From assembly GCF_019925205.1 (NCBI RefSeq), contig NC_083560.1, forward strand, positions 67,717,266 through 67,781,265: 64,000 nucleotides of DNA, in the 5' to 3' direction. Below, in pieces: positions 13,501-25,726 of the stretch (within the stretch, counting starts at the first letter, position 1; each line of letters begins with the position of its first letter). Source of the DNA: Metopolophium dirhodum (lineage: Eukaryota > Arthropoda > Insecta > Hemiptera > Aphididae). The notes beneath the pieces were generated by a model. The model was not told the origin of the DNA. It saw nothing but the letters and a program-made list of their open reading frames with translations, and did no database searches. The position numbers and the translations under genes are program-made.

Positions 13501-16500
13501 ATAATTAATTAATTGTGATTAATGGGTAGTATTTTCATTTTAACTGTGTTCAATATAAAATAAAAAATAAACTATATGAAATCACCATTTTTAACTCTAG
13601 TTAATAATTTTAAAATTAATATACAACAGGACCATCAAGTATTGCTTTGGGTAATTGCAGCAATACTTTGACAGAAATATGAAATGAATAGATGATTGTA
13701 TTAGTAAGAATGACTATACATTCAAATACTTAAATAATTTATATTATTTTAAAATAATTTGCAGTAAATAATTTCATAAAATCAATTTAGAAAATATTCA
13801 GAATGGTTTTTAGGGCAGCTGTTGTTTTTAACACTGTTAATATTGCATGCAGAAAAATAGATACTATTGAAGAATTTTTGGCTATATAGACAATAGCCTA
13901 CCTTACCTCAGTTGTTAACTGTCCCTGAAGCAAACACATCCATTGACCTTTAACTTATAAAAAAAAAAACACAGTTCTAAGTTTTTGGAAAATTCATCCA
14001 GACCACAACCATAGTGAAATGCTAAATTAAACTGAAAAACCATAACCTTATCTGAAGTTTTATAAAAACCAACTAGTTTCAGTTTAATTAAAATTTGAAA
14101 CAAAATCAATAGGTACTTCATTGCATTTGGTGTTTTTGTTTGATTAAACAAAATATTATACATTTCTTACCTTCTTGTAAGCTTGAATTATCAATATATT
14201 CCACCTTTCAATTGATTTCTCAGCATTTGTTAAACAGTAATCGGGAATATAATTTGGTAAGAGATTTAATAACCTCTCATTATTAAGATCAGTGTTATGT
14301 TCAATGTAATACTGTTGTGCTGCAATCATGGCTAAATCCTCTTCCTTTAAATTCATTAAATTGGAATAACTAATGTATTTTTTTTTTTTAATAAGTTTAA
14401 TAATTCACAAACCTTATCACATCGGTATTCACCAAATTTGACTCCTCGAACAACTTGTTGATATATCAAGTTAGTTGCTACTTGATCTTCTGTAGGTTCA
14501 TGCCAGGGAGCAAAGATTTCTTTTCTAAAAAATAGTCTCCAAGGCGCATTGCGTTCTTGAGCTCCTTGTTCTTTAGCGTACTGCTCGCATTGAGAAATTG
14601 CATCCATAACATGATCGCCACCACTTCCTAATGATGATACCTATACAAATAATTAATACATTTTATTTATAACATATATAATAACAAATAAAAATATTAT
14701 TTCAGTATTACACACTTTATCAAATAATGCTATATAAAGGGAAAATCCAAATTGATCTTTCAGTCCAATTTTATCGGAGAGCTGATTACAGAGTTCTCGA
14801 GCTGTGGTTGCAGAATCAGCCAACAGTGTTTTTGTATTTCCATCCATGAAAGTGATAGGAAGCATGATTGGCTTTTTAGATTTTGTAGCCTAAAATTAAT
14901 TAAATTGATTTATATAATTGCTTTAGTTATACTAAATGTAATTTCACAAACCTGTAATTCTAACCAACTGGGAGGTTGATTTCGTGTACCATTGTTAAAT
15001 GTGCGTTTTAAACGATCTTCACAGTACGGAGCATACCCAGGGGGGCCCTCTCTTATAAATGCCCTGAGGTAATTAACAAACCTTTCAGAAGGAGCAAAAC
15101 ATCCAACACAAAGTGATAATAAAATCCATCCTCTAGCATGAGAAGATTTTGATGGATTTGCAGATAATTGTTTGCAAATTTGACAATATACTTCATCCCT
15201 AAAAAAAAATGTATACAATTTAAACTTATTACAGGAGAATATTTTATAATTTATTACCTTAATTCTGCTCTTAAAATACCATGACCAATAATAAAATGTA
15301 ATTTTTCTAAATTAGATGTAGGGCGTGCATCTAACCAAGACTGATAACTATCAGCTGCAAATTCATCATCTTGTAATCTTTTTCGTACATCTTCTCCGAG
15401 TTTATTCTTCCGTTTTAAAGTAAGTGATACTAACTTATGACGTATTGATCGAGGTTTTGTTTTTAAAAAGCTTTCCTGCTTTGATATCATAAAAAGAAAA
15501 CATTAAAATATTTCTAATTTTTATATAAATAAAATATTCATACTGGATCCATTCCAATCATTTGAGCTTCATAAAATTCTTTACTTCGAATGAAGTTACG
15601 ACCCAAAGTTGCAGTTACTTTTGACATAACTGATGTATTATCTCTTTCCATTGTATGATACCTCGGCTCAGATAAATCTCCACAGAACCGTAAAATTGTA
15701 ATCCAAAGTGCTTGAGCAGCCTAAAATATTGTATTTAATAAGATAATTTTTTTTTTGATTATCTGACATTAAAATTGATACAAACCAATTGATCTCCTTG
15801 AGCATGTAGTGGTAAAAGAGGGTGTTTGAGAGGTTTTCTTGAACATTGATGAGTAATATTTCCTTGAAAGTATGTTGCAGCAAACTTTTGAAATTTAAAC
15901 TCACTCAAGTCTTCTGTATCATCAATAACTGGCTGCATATCAGTAATAATATCTTGTTGGTCATCAGTTTTTGAAGTAGGAAGGTCCTAGATTAAAAATA
16001 AATGATACAATTACTATTACATTTGCAAATAGTACATACTTTACATAAAAAAAATGCCATTAAGAGGACATTGTACCTACATATAATATGTTGTCTCTGT
16101 CTTACTAACACATAATATACCAAAATGTACATCAGGGCAGTTAAAATGTTGTATTGTTAGCTTAAATGTTAGAGTGAATTAACTTATTATCAAACTTTAA
16201 TGTAAGAACATTGTCTGTGTTTTCCCGTTGGTTTTTTACTATATTTTAATTTTTAAGTGAATTATGAGCAATTTCCAAGATAAATATTTTATATACTTAT
16301 AACTCACTTAAAAATTAAAATATCTGTAACGGAGTAGCCGTCACCACATAAAACGGTTCTTTTCAGGACCACCAATCAGCGGACAGTATGACAGCACAAA
16401 CCCCGCAAACCAACATTAGGAAAATAAGCAAAAACGAAACCAGTTTGTGTCTTAAGGAGACACACAACTATTAGATAAAACGCGACAATTAGAGGAGAAA

Positions 16501-19500
16501 ATAGAAGCATTAGAAGATACTACGCAACAACTTCAGGGAAAACTAAAAAAATTAGAAAGTCAACATGAAGCACTACGACAACTTATCAGTGACACAGATA
16601 CCAAAACATTAATAAAAACAACATAGCAAGATAAAGATATTCAGACACTACAGACGAATGTAACTACACTTCTAAATATAAAAAACGATGGCAACACGGT
16701 TAGATGGTAAATACCATCAACAAACCAGCAGTAGATATCACTGCTCCAACATTCAGTGGTGAACACAAAAAGGAACACCCAAAACAATTTCTAAAAGAAA
16801 TACATAATTACCTAGAACACAAACAGATTATTACAAATAGAGAAAAAATGTTAGTCATAGAAAATAACCTCCGTGGAAAAGCAGCAAAATGGTATGCAAT
16901 GATCAAAGATGCAGCACTAGACGAAGCAACTTTTAGTGAACTATTCTTAGAACACTTCTTTTCCAAAAGTCAACAATGGGATATATTCATTAAGTGTACC
17001 GAAGCGGGAAAGAAGCCGATTAAAAAAGATTTCCAGGAGCACTTTCACCATTGGATGGCGGAATTAAAACATCTTGACTCGCCGAAGATGAACGAGGAAC
17101 AAGAAATTAATTTAATTACAAAACATTTTCCAATATCCATTCAAGCATATACCTATACAAACGACCAATGAAAGAAAATGTTTACCCATTTGGGAAAAAC
17201 TGGGTGAACTGGAAAATAACGTAAGACAAGAAGAAGAACCAATCAAATACAATGAAAACACATCAAAACAAACATATCCCAGGCAAAACAATACGTACAA
17301 CAGAATGCCATACCCTACAAACAACCAAAATCATAAAAATACCTCAGAGTTACACAAACCATACACACAGAGACCGGTACAGCACCAGGTAGGCAATCAT
17401 AAACCCAACATCAGACAACTAACCACGGATCAAATAGAACTCAATGACGACACCATACCCAGAGACAGGGAAGAGTTGAGCGAAAACGACGATGGGACAA
17501 AAAACTGGGAACAGGGGACGGGAGAATTAGATCAACACCAGTCATAAACACCCTCGATCTAAAACACATTATAAAGACGACAAATACTAAAAAACACCCA
17601 CCAGAAAAATCGTTAAATTTATTAAAATCAGAAGATTTAACGAAAGATTAAGACTTCGACGTTGCAGTTAACAAAACACAACAGCTGGGGTGTCCATACA
17701 TAAAAACATCTATAAACAATAGAGAATATGAGATGCTAATAGATTCAGGTGCCGAAATATGTGCAATATCGGAAGAGTACTACAATAACATAAAACAAGA
17801 CGACTCAAAGATACCAGTTATACCATTAACTGGACTTAGCATACACAACGCGATGGGCAACAAACCTACAAAAGTAACTAAACAAATTCTATTACCAATA
17901 GAAATAGGAAAAGAACGGATACATACACCATTCACAAACCCCGCAAACCAACATTAGGAAACAATAATAAAGCCCCGAATAACAACACACCAAATACAAT
18001 AAGGGTTGCATATAGGGGAGAGTAAGACGAATCCAACGACACCCTCCCCACGTCAATAACCCTAAAACAGAGTTAACTACAGAACTTACCGTACCACCTG
18101 TAAACACAACTAAACACGGCAGCAGCAGATAGTTTACTAGTTGGTACGGCAAACGACTTATATACCGGACGATTCAGCATAATCAACACACTCTTTAATA
18201 ATCCTTCAATCAGTTCAAACCTACGCACACCGAACTACAGAAGGAGTCAGGACACATCGAGAATTCATCAGCACAGCATTCCTGCTCACACCGCGGACGA
18301 AGTCATCGATACAGCGGCAAAGACACTCGTATACGAAGCGGTAACCGACGAGCGCAGCATTCCCGCTCATCCCACGGACGAAGCTAGTGACGTAGCGGCG
18401 AAGACACTCGTTATACGAGGCAGCGACCGACAAACACAACGTTCGTGACCACATCACGGACGGAGCCATCGACGCAGCGGCGAGAACACTCGCTATATAA
18501 GGCGGTCTCCGGCATTGACGAACATGCGCACAGCTACTAACGTTATTAATGCGCTTATGGTCGATCTACCATCGCGACCAATTAGAAACATTTCTTTTTA
18601 GAACCACCAATATAATCTCCCAACCTCGGTGTACCTGCTTAGGCATCACTGTGAGATGTTATCAAATCGAACACGACTTATAAGAGACCGTGAGAGAGTG
18701 ATTCTAACTCATCCCCTTTCTTATTATATAACTGTTAATAATACTAATTGTAAATCCCAATATTTGTATTTTTTTAATCGCGCCTTTGCAGGCCCGATAC
18801 CGCCCGTCGCGGCCCGCTTCTTTAAGCCAACCGCACGGCCCGGAAATAAATTCCCTCATATATATTAGTGTACATAATCCACATCACATAATAAACAAAC
18901 GAGATTGTACCTAGAAACAACCGAGTGTATAATTATTCACGATCACGGGACGTCGGGAATCGACGGACCGTATCATATCGTACAAATCCAAAGAGAGAAC
19001 ACAGATAATGTTCTTACGTTTAAATTTGATAATAGCTCAATTGCCTCTAACATTTGGGCTAACAATACAAGATTGAAACTGCTGGGCATACATATTGGTA
19101 TATTATGCGTAAGACGGAGGCACCACATGCGGGTACGACATCCTCTTAAGTAAATATTATCTAAAATCCATAGTTATTGCAATAAGTTAATGATAATTAT
19201 AATGCTTTTATCAGAAAAGTATACTATACAATATGATCCAGCAATTTAAAATTATTTATAACTTTTTATTGTTATTACATGCATATTCAGAACATACATT
19301 AATACAATTAGAGTGTAAATTATTTAAAATAATTTAAACATACCATAAAAACAGATGTTCCTCTAGTTTGCATAGGTGCTTCACTACTAGAATCTGGGAG
19401 AAAATCAAACATAGCTTCAACAAGTTTACTGTCATCTACAGGTTCGTCTTGTTTTCTTGCTGCATTACTAATAAGATTTTTTTTAATTTCCATTTGTCTT

Positions 19501-22500
19501 TTTTCTTCTTCTTCAATTTCATGTTCTTTTCTTTCTAGTTCTTCCATGCGTTCCTAAATATTTTTGGGAAAATATAATATCCATAATACAAAAATAAATG
19601 CCTATCTTAAATACTAACCCTATAATTTTGCTCAGCAATTTCTTTAGCCCTTTTATTTCCAGCTTCCTTGAGTTCTCTTTCTTCTTTTTTTTTTAACTTT
19701 AAAGCCTCAATCTGTATTCTAAATTCAAACTAAAATAAAAAATAATAATTAATTAACATATAACAATAATAATGATAATAATTAAATTAGCAAAATTTAC
19801 TTTTATTTTATTAAAACGCCGCTGAGCAATGATTCGTCTAACATGGGCTTGAATTTTAACTATAGCCCACATTTTATGAGCGCACATTCTTCTGACTAGA
19901 TAACCTCGAGATTGTGCTTGTAATCCTACAATATGACCACGTAAATGTTTAAATCTATGAGATAATACACGTGATCTGATAACTGCTTGCAATCTAAGAT
20001 AACCGACAAGCATATGTCGATATTTTTTCTTTTGAGAGTACCCTCTAAAATGTTTCTGAATCAATACTGCGGCTGATCTCATTTGTAAATATCTGAAATG
20101 TTATCAATATAATACTAAAACAATATTAATTTTTTTAATAAGAAATATTTACCTTCTTCGATATACCCAACCCTTTATTGACTTTTGAATAATAATGATC
20201 TTTTTGGTTAAAACTCTATCTCGCTCTTGCTCTAAAAATAAATCATGGGCATCTTTCAGAAATATTTTAGAATTTCCCAGTTGATAATCAGACCGTCCTA
20301 AAACTGCTTGGCAAATATGAGATGTCATTTTTTTACAATCAGTCTAAAAATAAAAATAAATAAATTTCTTTATGAACATTTTAAATCAAACATTATTTTA
20401 AACCTTATGTGCTGGAGGTATCCCAGGTATCAAAAAACGGTAACGTTCAATAAATTCATTAAAACCATGACGTATAGGATATCCAGCCCGCCGAATTCGT
20501 ATAGTTTCCATCATACCCGAATATCGAAGTTGGCGGCAACACAGACCTCTATCAAACATCTAAATAATACAAACAAAAAGTTTTCACCTGTTTTATAACT
20601 TTTGTATCATCTAAATAAAAATAAATAAATACCATTGGTTTTTTTAACTCATTTGGCTTAATACATCGAATGAAAAATGGTTGACAAGTACACAAGGTTT
20701 TCATTAGAAGATCTAAAGATTTTTTAAACTGTGTAGATAGTGTTGGAGCTCTTTTTCTAGTTTCTGAACCCATTCCAATGTCTTCAGCAAATAAGACTTT
20801 CAAATACTTATTTGTAGAAATATGTATTAATTGTAAAAGGTCCGCACTAAATGTATCACGATTTTTTTCCAGAAAACCTATTTGTTAAAAATAATTAATC
20901 AATAACAAAAATGTAAAATTACTTTATCATACTACCTCTAGTGTCGTAAAAAACTACACCAGCAAAATGATTTAATCCAAATGATGCATTCATATCAGAT
21001 TTTGGTTTTAAATAATTTCGATGATTTCCATGTGTTTTATGCATTTTGGCTAGCATAGTTTGATCTGTGCCCTATACAAACAGTAATTATCTCATAAGAT
21101 AAAATAGTATATAAAGTTCTTAAAAGAAAGTTAATCGATTTTAAGATGAATGAAAATACTGTTCACATTATTTTTTTAATATTTTACACTTACATACTAA
21201 AATATACTACTATTATTACTTCTAAAACATAATCAAATAAATCAAATATTTTCAAGAAAACTACAAATGTACTATAATTGAGTTATTCTTAAAAATAACC
21301 ACCTATTTGATTATATTATAACTAAATAACTATAATTAACCACTCCATGAAATATAGTTTGAGAACCACATATTTAATATAAAATACACAATTTAGTATG
21401 GTACACGTAAATAATCATATATATTCAATGTTCAATAAAACATTATATTATCTAAGAATGAACTTAATAAAAAAAAAAAAAAAAAATGATACAAATATTA
21501 CATTCTCTTTTTTTATAATAATAGAGTTTAAAAATTAACTTACTTTGGGAAATTTGGACTCTTCATCAATCAGAGCCATGATATTAAGTTGTTTAGTAGC
21601 AATGAGGTCTAAAGCATCTTGGTTATCAACAAATTCTATATGTTGCCAACTAATATGTTCATGATTATATTCTTGTTGTTCCAGTTTGAAAATATGTTGA
21701 ACGAAAAATTGTTGTAAATTTTCATTAGCAAAGTTTATACAAAATTGTTCAAAACTAAACAATAAAAAAATGTAAATTAAATAACAACCAAATATAAATT
21801 AAAATTTATTTTTAATTACCTATTTGTCTGAAAATTTTCAAATCCAAATATATCTAAGACACCTATAGCACTTCTTGTTGTACTTTTTGGTTTATAAATA
21901 GCATTGTTGATTTTGCTAACTATGTGAACAAATAACCTACCATAAATTCCTTTTACAAATGCATCTCTAACATCAACAGACTGTTCTCTTGATAGTGTTG
22001 AAATCTTGTATAAATAAGACACAAATTGTTAACTTTTAACAATTATTGACAAATATGAGGTTTAACAAAGTTCAATACATACCACTGTTTCACCATGAGC
22101 AAATATGGTTTTTCTAGTCAATGCATCAATTAACGATTGAACAGGAACTCCCACTAAATTTGCTACTCTTGTAACATTGATACGCTCAGGAATTTCAGTA
22201 GCATCCAAATTATCTAAAATTTAAGTTACTATCAATAACATTGATCGCAAATATAAATAATATAATAATAATAACCAATTATTGCAGCTTTATATTTTAT
22301 ATTTCCAATATGAAGTAGTGCAGCTAACAATCTTAAGATTTCCCAAATTTCTTGATCAGAAAATAATAACACTTTCATGGCTGATCTGATATCAGAAAAT
22401 TCGGCAGCATCATCACGCCCTTCACAAGTAATACTTCCACCCTACAAAATGAAAAACAAATATACAATAATGGTTTTTAAGAGTATTTGTAATAAATAAC

Positions 22501-25500
22501 TTACACCAGTCAGGTATTTATACTGTGATGCATCAGAAAGTTCTAATTTTTCTTTATCCTCAGCAGAAAGGCCAGCTAATACACAATAAAATATATGATA
22601 ATTTCTTTCATCGAGAGATTGAGACACAATACGAGATTTTTCAAGCAGATATTGTTCAATTTTTGCCCCTTCAATGACACCATTGTTATTAAAATGTATA
22701 TCAATGTATTTACCAAACCTCGAAGAATTATCATTTCTTATAGTTTTGGCATTACCAAAAGCTAGAAAAACAATGTTATTGATAATAAAATACATTCAAG
22801 CTATAAATATACTATAACTAACCTTCAAGGATAGGATTTGCTTCTAATATTTGTTGTTCAATCCAAGAATGTTTACCACTAATAGCTGCTAAGTATTGTA
22901 AAATTAACTTTGTACTTTCAGTCTTACCAGCTCCACTCTCACCACTAAATTAAATTAAATTGGAGGTTTTAACTATTCAATTATAGTTAACTAAGAAAAT
23001 ACAAAAAACATACCTGATGACTATACATTGATCTTGACCAAATCTCTTCATATGAGTATAACTATTATCACCAATAGCAAAAATATGTGGAGGTAATTCA
23101 CCAATTTTTCTATCTTTGTACAATTTTACTTGCTCAGCTGTGTAAATAGGTAAAATTTGATAAGGATTAACCGCAACCAAAATTGATCCTGTATAAGTCT
23201 AAAATAAAAGAATATTGCCGTAGATAATTTACAATAAGCTCAAGACTAACATTAATAATAAAGTTATATTTATTAATATTAAAACTTACATATATTAAAT
23301 TTTCATTGTATCTAATAAGTAAATTTCTCAATATCCCTGCTTCATGTAAGTCACCCAATGATATCATATCCTCTACTCCATGAATTGAAGTAGGGTGCAT
23401 TGCTTTAATTCGCCTCTCTGGCGTAAGCCATAGTTCCTAGAAATTAAGTAGACAATAATTTAAAAATTGAGTGAACATGAATAGATTTCAATAAATGGAA
23501 GAAATGTTAAAATATTATGTTCAAGTTTTAACCTTAACAATTTTAACAACCACATATTTTGATTGTACCATACTAATAATTAATATTAATAATAAAAAAA
23601 AAATATTGTCATTTATTTTCTTACTAAAAATTCAGCCAATTTAATATTTGTGCACAGAATAAATATAAACAATTTGAAAATATTTAAATTTTAATTGCAC
23701 TTTACGCAAATAATACAGACTTGAAATCGATAATACTACAGAAAATCACAAAACATATAAAAAAAAAAACATAACAAAAACATGTGAAAATATGCCAGCC
23801 CCCGTTTTGTACACTAAATCAATCTTTGTTAGCTAATATTATTTGAATAGAATGATTTATTGTTAATTTTGAGTATGGTATCATTAAATGTTATAATTCA
23901 GAGGGCTTAATTTTAATAATATCAAGAATTAAAATAAAATAAGTTTCATACTTAATACATGTAGGTAGTTTCATACATGAGATAAATAATTAACCAATAT
24001 TACTACTTTCTAAAATCCCATTTGAGTAGAAAAGTATTGTAATTTCAATGCATTAAAAATAAAATTCTAAAATTTTTAAAGATATATTTTGAAATACACA
24101 ACAAAAAAACCCAGTAATCATTTAAAAATTTTATTTTTTTTTTATCAATAAGATCTATAAGGCTGCTATAATATACTTATAGCTATAAAAGTTAGCTCAA
24201 GTATAGCTCAAAAAGCTCAAGAAAAATTCACTTAGTACTGACAGCTCAATTTTAATTTTGAAAACATTTAATTTCCTTAGTCTTTTCTCTTGATTTTATA
24301 AGCAATGGATTTTCAATTTGTAGTAGGTATTATTATTGTTTAATGTAAGTAAAGTACCAAATTAATTTTCATTCTTTTGCAAAATGCTTTTTTACTGTAG
24401 TGATACTAAAAGAATTAATTCCCTTTAAAACACAGACAAGAAACCAACAAATTCAAATATTTTATTCAAAATTAAAATTAGACGTCTGGAAGTATTTTTT
24501 ATTTTCGCATAATAGTCTAAAATGCAAGAAAAAAACTACCTACTATCAACAGCCTTAAGAAATCTCATTCAAAATATATGTTGACTAATAGTTTTTCAAA
24601 ACAAATTAATTGAAAAAAAGTTAACTACAGTTAAATGTTAAGACCTCTGTATAATAAATAATGATGCTCTTTAGATTAAGTTTAAATAAATATAAAATTA
24701 AGTTTTGCCTAATAGCGCATCACTCTCTGAAAAGTATTTGCACCTCTCAATAATGATACAAAATTATGTATTGTAGTATAATGTATTATGTATTATTATA
24801 TTTTACAATTTATTGTGGAACAATATAGACAATTTGTCAAAACAACAAAATTTTTTTAGTCATCAACAATATTATTTACTTTGTTAAATCATCTGGCTTA
24901 CATGTATAACCACTTTTATCATTTATACATTTTGGACACATATTGTTGCTGTTAATTGTTGTGATGTACTGTTGTAATTAATAAAGACAATAATAATACA
25001 AAAATTCTTAAATTTTTTATTTATTATCTAAGATAGAAACAACAATAATTATGGTTTATGGATTACGTTTAAAACACCTATCTGTTTAAAATATACATCA
25101 AAAAATAATAATTTTAAATACAATTTAAAATGTTTATTTTTCCAAAAACATATAATAAAGAAAGAAATGTATTGAACCCTTCAGTTTTGTTTTTAGTAAA
25201 CAAGGAATTTGTTTTATTTAGTTAATTTTTAGCTAGGGGCCCCAGTATTATTGCCTAGATAATATTCAAAAATTAAAAATAAAACACAAATAATACCTTT
25301 AGGCTATTATAATAATATATTACAATAGGTAAAGGGTTTAACTCATAAATATGATATTATATAATACATATGATCTCATAATAATAATTATTATAAATAA
25401 GAACTATATTTGTTTCTTTTGATATTGTATCATCAATTTATTACAATTTAATACATTTTATTTTATTAACATACCCTTCCATCGTCATCTTTAACTTGAA

Positions 25501-25672
25501 TACGTTTTCCTTCGGCTGAAATAACTCTAGCGCCAATTGCAACATCAAATTCTCTTCCAGAAATTGGCTCTATCCAAATATAATCTCCCTAAAATAGTTT
25601 TTAATTAATAGTGAATATATTTCAAATAAATGTAGACAATTTGTTTAAACATACTCTAGTTACTATAACCAT
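8185..25672 (-). CDS. Myo7a (ck): unconventional myosin VIIa (crinkled-type), complete, 37 coding exons
   Basis: Actin-based motor of the myosin VII class, which in animals organises actin bundles, stereocilia and bristles. I placed 37 exons on GT-AG boundaries; they sum to 6486 nt (2161 codons plus stop), essentially the length of fly crinkled (about 2167 aa), and every junction is in phase. Domain order: motor (about 1-740), IQ motifs (about 755-850), a short charged helix (about 850-920), MyTH4-FERM, SH3 (about 1571-1634), then a second MyTH4-FERM ending at TGA 8185-8187. Motor signatures are intact: P-loop GESGAGKT (about 156-163), switch I NDNSSR (about 205-210), switch II DIFGFE (about 431-436). 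The start MVIVTR is a separate 18-nt coding piece (25655-25672), identical to the usual myosin VIIa start. No frameshift or internal stop was seen, so the gene should be functional despite an insertion in one intron. Confidence 0.97.
10699..10889 (-). other. Myo7a (ck): Myo7a SH3-domain exon
   Basis: A single 191-nt exon encodes most of the SH3 fold between the two MyTH4-FERM units: [16 protein letters not shown], the hallmark SGWCVGYC and the closing [12 protein letters not shown]. The reading frame enters and leaves in phase with the neighbouring exons (GT-AG on both sides). Confidence 0.94.
12078..12170. repeat. modular TIR family fragment in a Myo7a intron
   Basis: It contains TTGAATTCAAATTTAACAC, CCATCACAATGACCCACTTG and a degraded CCTACTGTA-type end, matching the right-hand terminus of the family at 42385-42470. 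It is truncated and diverged. Confidence 0.6.
12699..12835. mobile_element. MITE of about 137 bp in a Myo7a intron
   Basis: TTACAGTTGAGTTGCGATAAC at the left and its diverged inverse GTTATTGTGGCTCAACTGTAA at the right form terminal inverted repeats of about 28 bp around an AT-rich core. It is non-coding and lies wholly within the intron 12354-14170, clear of the splice sites. Confidence 0.65.
16704..17547 (+). pseudogene. gypsy-like retrotransposon gag remnant
   Basis: The 155-codon frame 16704-17171 looks like the capsid part of a Ty3/gypsy-type Gag: [20 protein letters not shown], then a helical region with [14 protein letters not shown] and [13 protein letters not shown], the usual order around the conserved tryptophan and leader arginine. 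A frame change at about 17170 separates it from a basic, Asn/Gln-rich continuation at 17305-17547. No zinc knuckle was seen. Gag would assemble the particle of the element; here it is broken and sits on the strand opposite to the host gene. Confidence 0.7.
17655..17957 (+). pseudogene. retrotransposon aspartic protease remnant
   Basis: The frame contains [13 protein letters not shown], the active-site DSGA motif of retropepsins, preceded by [15 protein letters not shown] and followed by a flap-like stretch. It ends near 17930, where a 28-bp direct repeat begins, and no reverse transcriptase, RNase H or integrase follows. The pol region has therefore been lost and the element cannot move by itself. 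Confidence 0.75.
18178..18900 (+). repeat. LTR/promoter-like region with three 82-bp GC-rich tandem units
   Basis: Three imperfect units of about 81-83 bp (starting near 18274, 18355 and 18438) each carry a CAGCATTCC(C/T)GCTCA-like start, a CGGACGAAG(T/C) core and a GCGGC(A/G)A(A/G)GACACTCG end. The last runs into CTATATAAGGCGG (about 18492-18504), a strong TATA-like box. The layout suggests the U3 region of a gypsy LTR. Further right, about 18782-18860 holds GGCCCG repeats ending in GGCCCGGAAATAAATTCC, resembling the array at 5783-6323. Confidence 0.55.
19344..20092 (-). other. Myo7a (ck): Myo7a IQ neck and charged-helix exons
   Basis: Exon 19801-20092 encodes consecutive IQ-like segments ([48 protein letters not shown]) that bind calmodulin-type light chains. 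Exons 19619-19729 and 19344-19553 encode a highly charged E/K/R-rich helix. Exon 19344-19553 then enters the conserved [20 protein letters not shown] segment that precedes the first MyTH4 domain. Its donor at 19343 opens the large intron that holds the nested mobile element. Confidence 0.93.
20153..25672 (-). other. Myo7a (ck): Myo7a motor-domain exons
   Basis: Coding exons in transcript order: 25655-25672, 25475-25588, 23290-23436, 23014-23198, 22823-22944 (P-loop), 22505-22761 (switch I), 22276-22441, 22083-22213, 21820-22004 (switch II DIFGFE), 21544-21754, 20936-21071, 20633-20877 (actin-binding face, [12 protein letters not shown]), 20404-20559 (converter) and 20153-20343 (converter into lever arm). 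Each boundary was chosen where AG and GT flank a frame that continues the myosin VIIa head. The P-loop serine codon is split between exons 4 and 5. ATP hydrolysis and actin binding reside here. Confidence 0.95.
23437..25474 (-). other. large Myo7a intron, nothing recognised
   Basis: This 2.0-kb intron separates the coding exon ending in KDDDGR from the one beginning ELWLTPERR. It is AT-rich with no frame or well-defined repeat. Confidence 0.7.
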
Positions 25673-25726
25673 AGCGGATGTAGGATGGAAACTCGCGGTG
25701 TATTGTCATACCATCAAAACATTCAT
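25673..25726 (-). promoter_or_regulatory. Myo7a (ck): Myo7a 5'UTR part of the start exon, with a tiny uORF
   Basis: Reading the minus strand, TTATTAG at about 25733-25727 gives an acceptor, after which the exon runs 25726-25655 and contains the start codon at 25672. The first bases form ATG AAT GTT TTG ATG GTA TGA, a six-codon upstream frame ending at 25706, 33 nt before the real start. It may reduce translation, if this acceptor is the one used. Confidence 0.5.

Larger units (their letters stand above)
10954..15986 (-). other. Myo7a (ck): Myo7a first MyTH4-FERM exons
   Basis: Exons in transcript order: 15786-15986, 15544-15720, 15258-15475, 14952-15198 (MyTH4, with [18 protein letters not shown]), 14716-14889, 14412-14640, 14171-14344, 12236-12353, 11188-11314 and 10954-11123 (FERM lobes, ending VQDYKAPG). 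This tail block typically contacts cargo and regulatory partners and can fold back on the motor. Two larger introns fall here, 12354-14170 and 11315-12235. The first contains a small MITE. Confidence 0.94.
16172..19160. mobile_element. nested insertion in Myo7a intron: TIR-type flanks around a gypsy-like remnant
   Basis: The outer left part holds AGAGTGAATTAAC and GTAAGAACATTGTCTGTGTT (16202-16221). The inverse of the latter, AACACAGATAATGTTCTTAC, is at 18998-19017. The right outer part (about 19100-19150) holds AAGACGGAGGCACC and GACATCCTCTTAAG, matching a second fragment of the same family at 34290-34345 inside CDV3. Between the arms lie a retrotransposon gag and protease and a GC-rich tandem array. 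The host splice sites at 15987 and 19343 are untouched. The outer boundaries are approximate. Confidence 0.6.
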
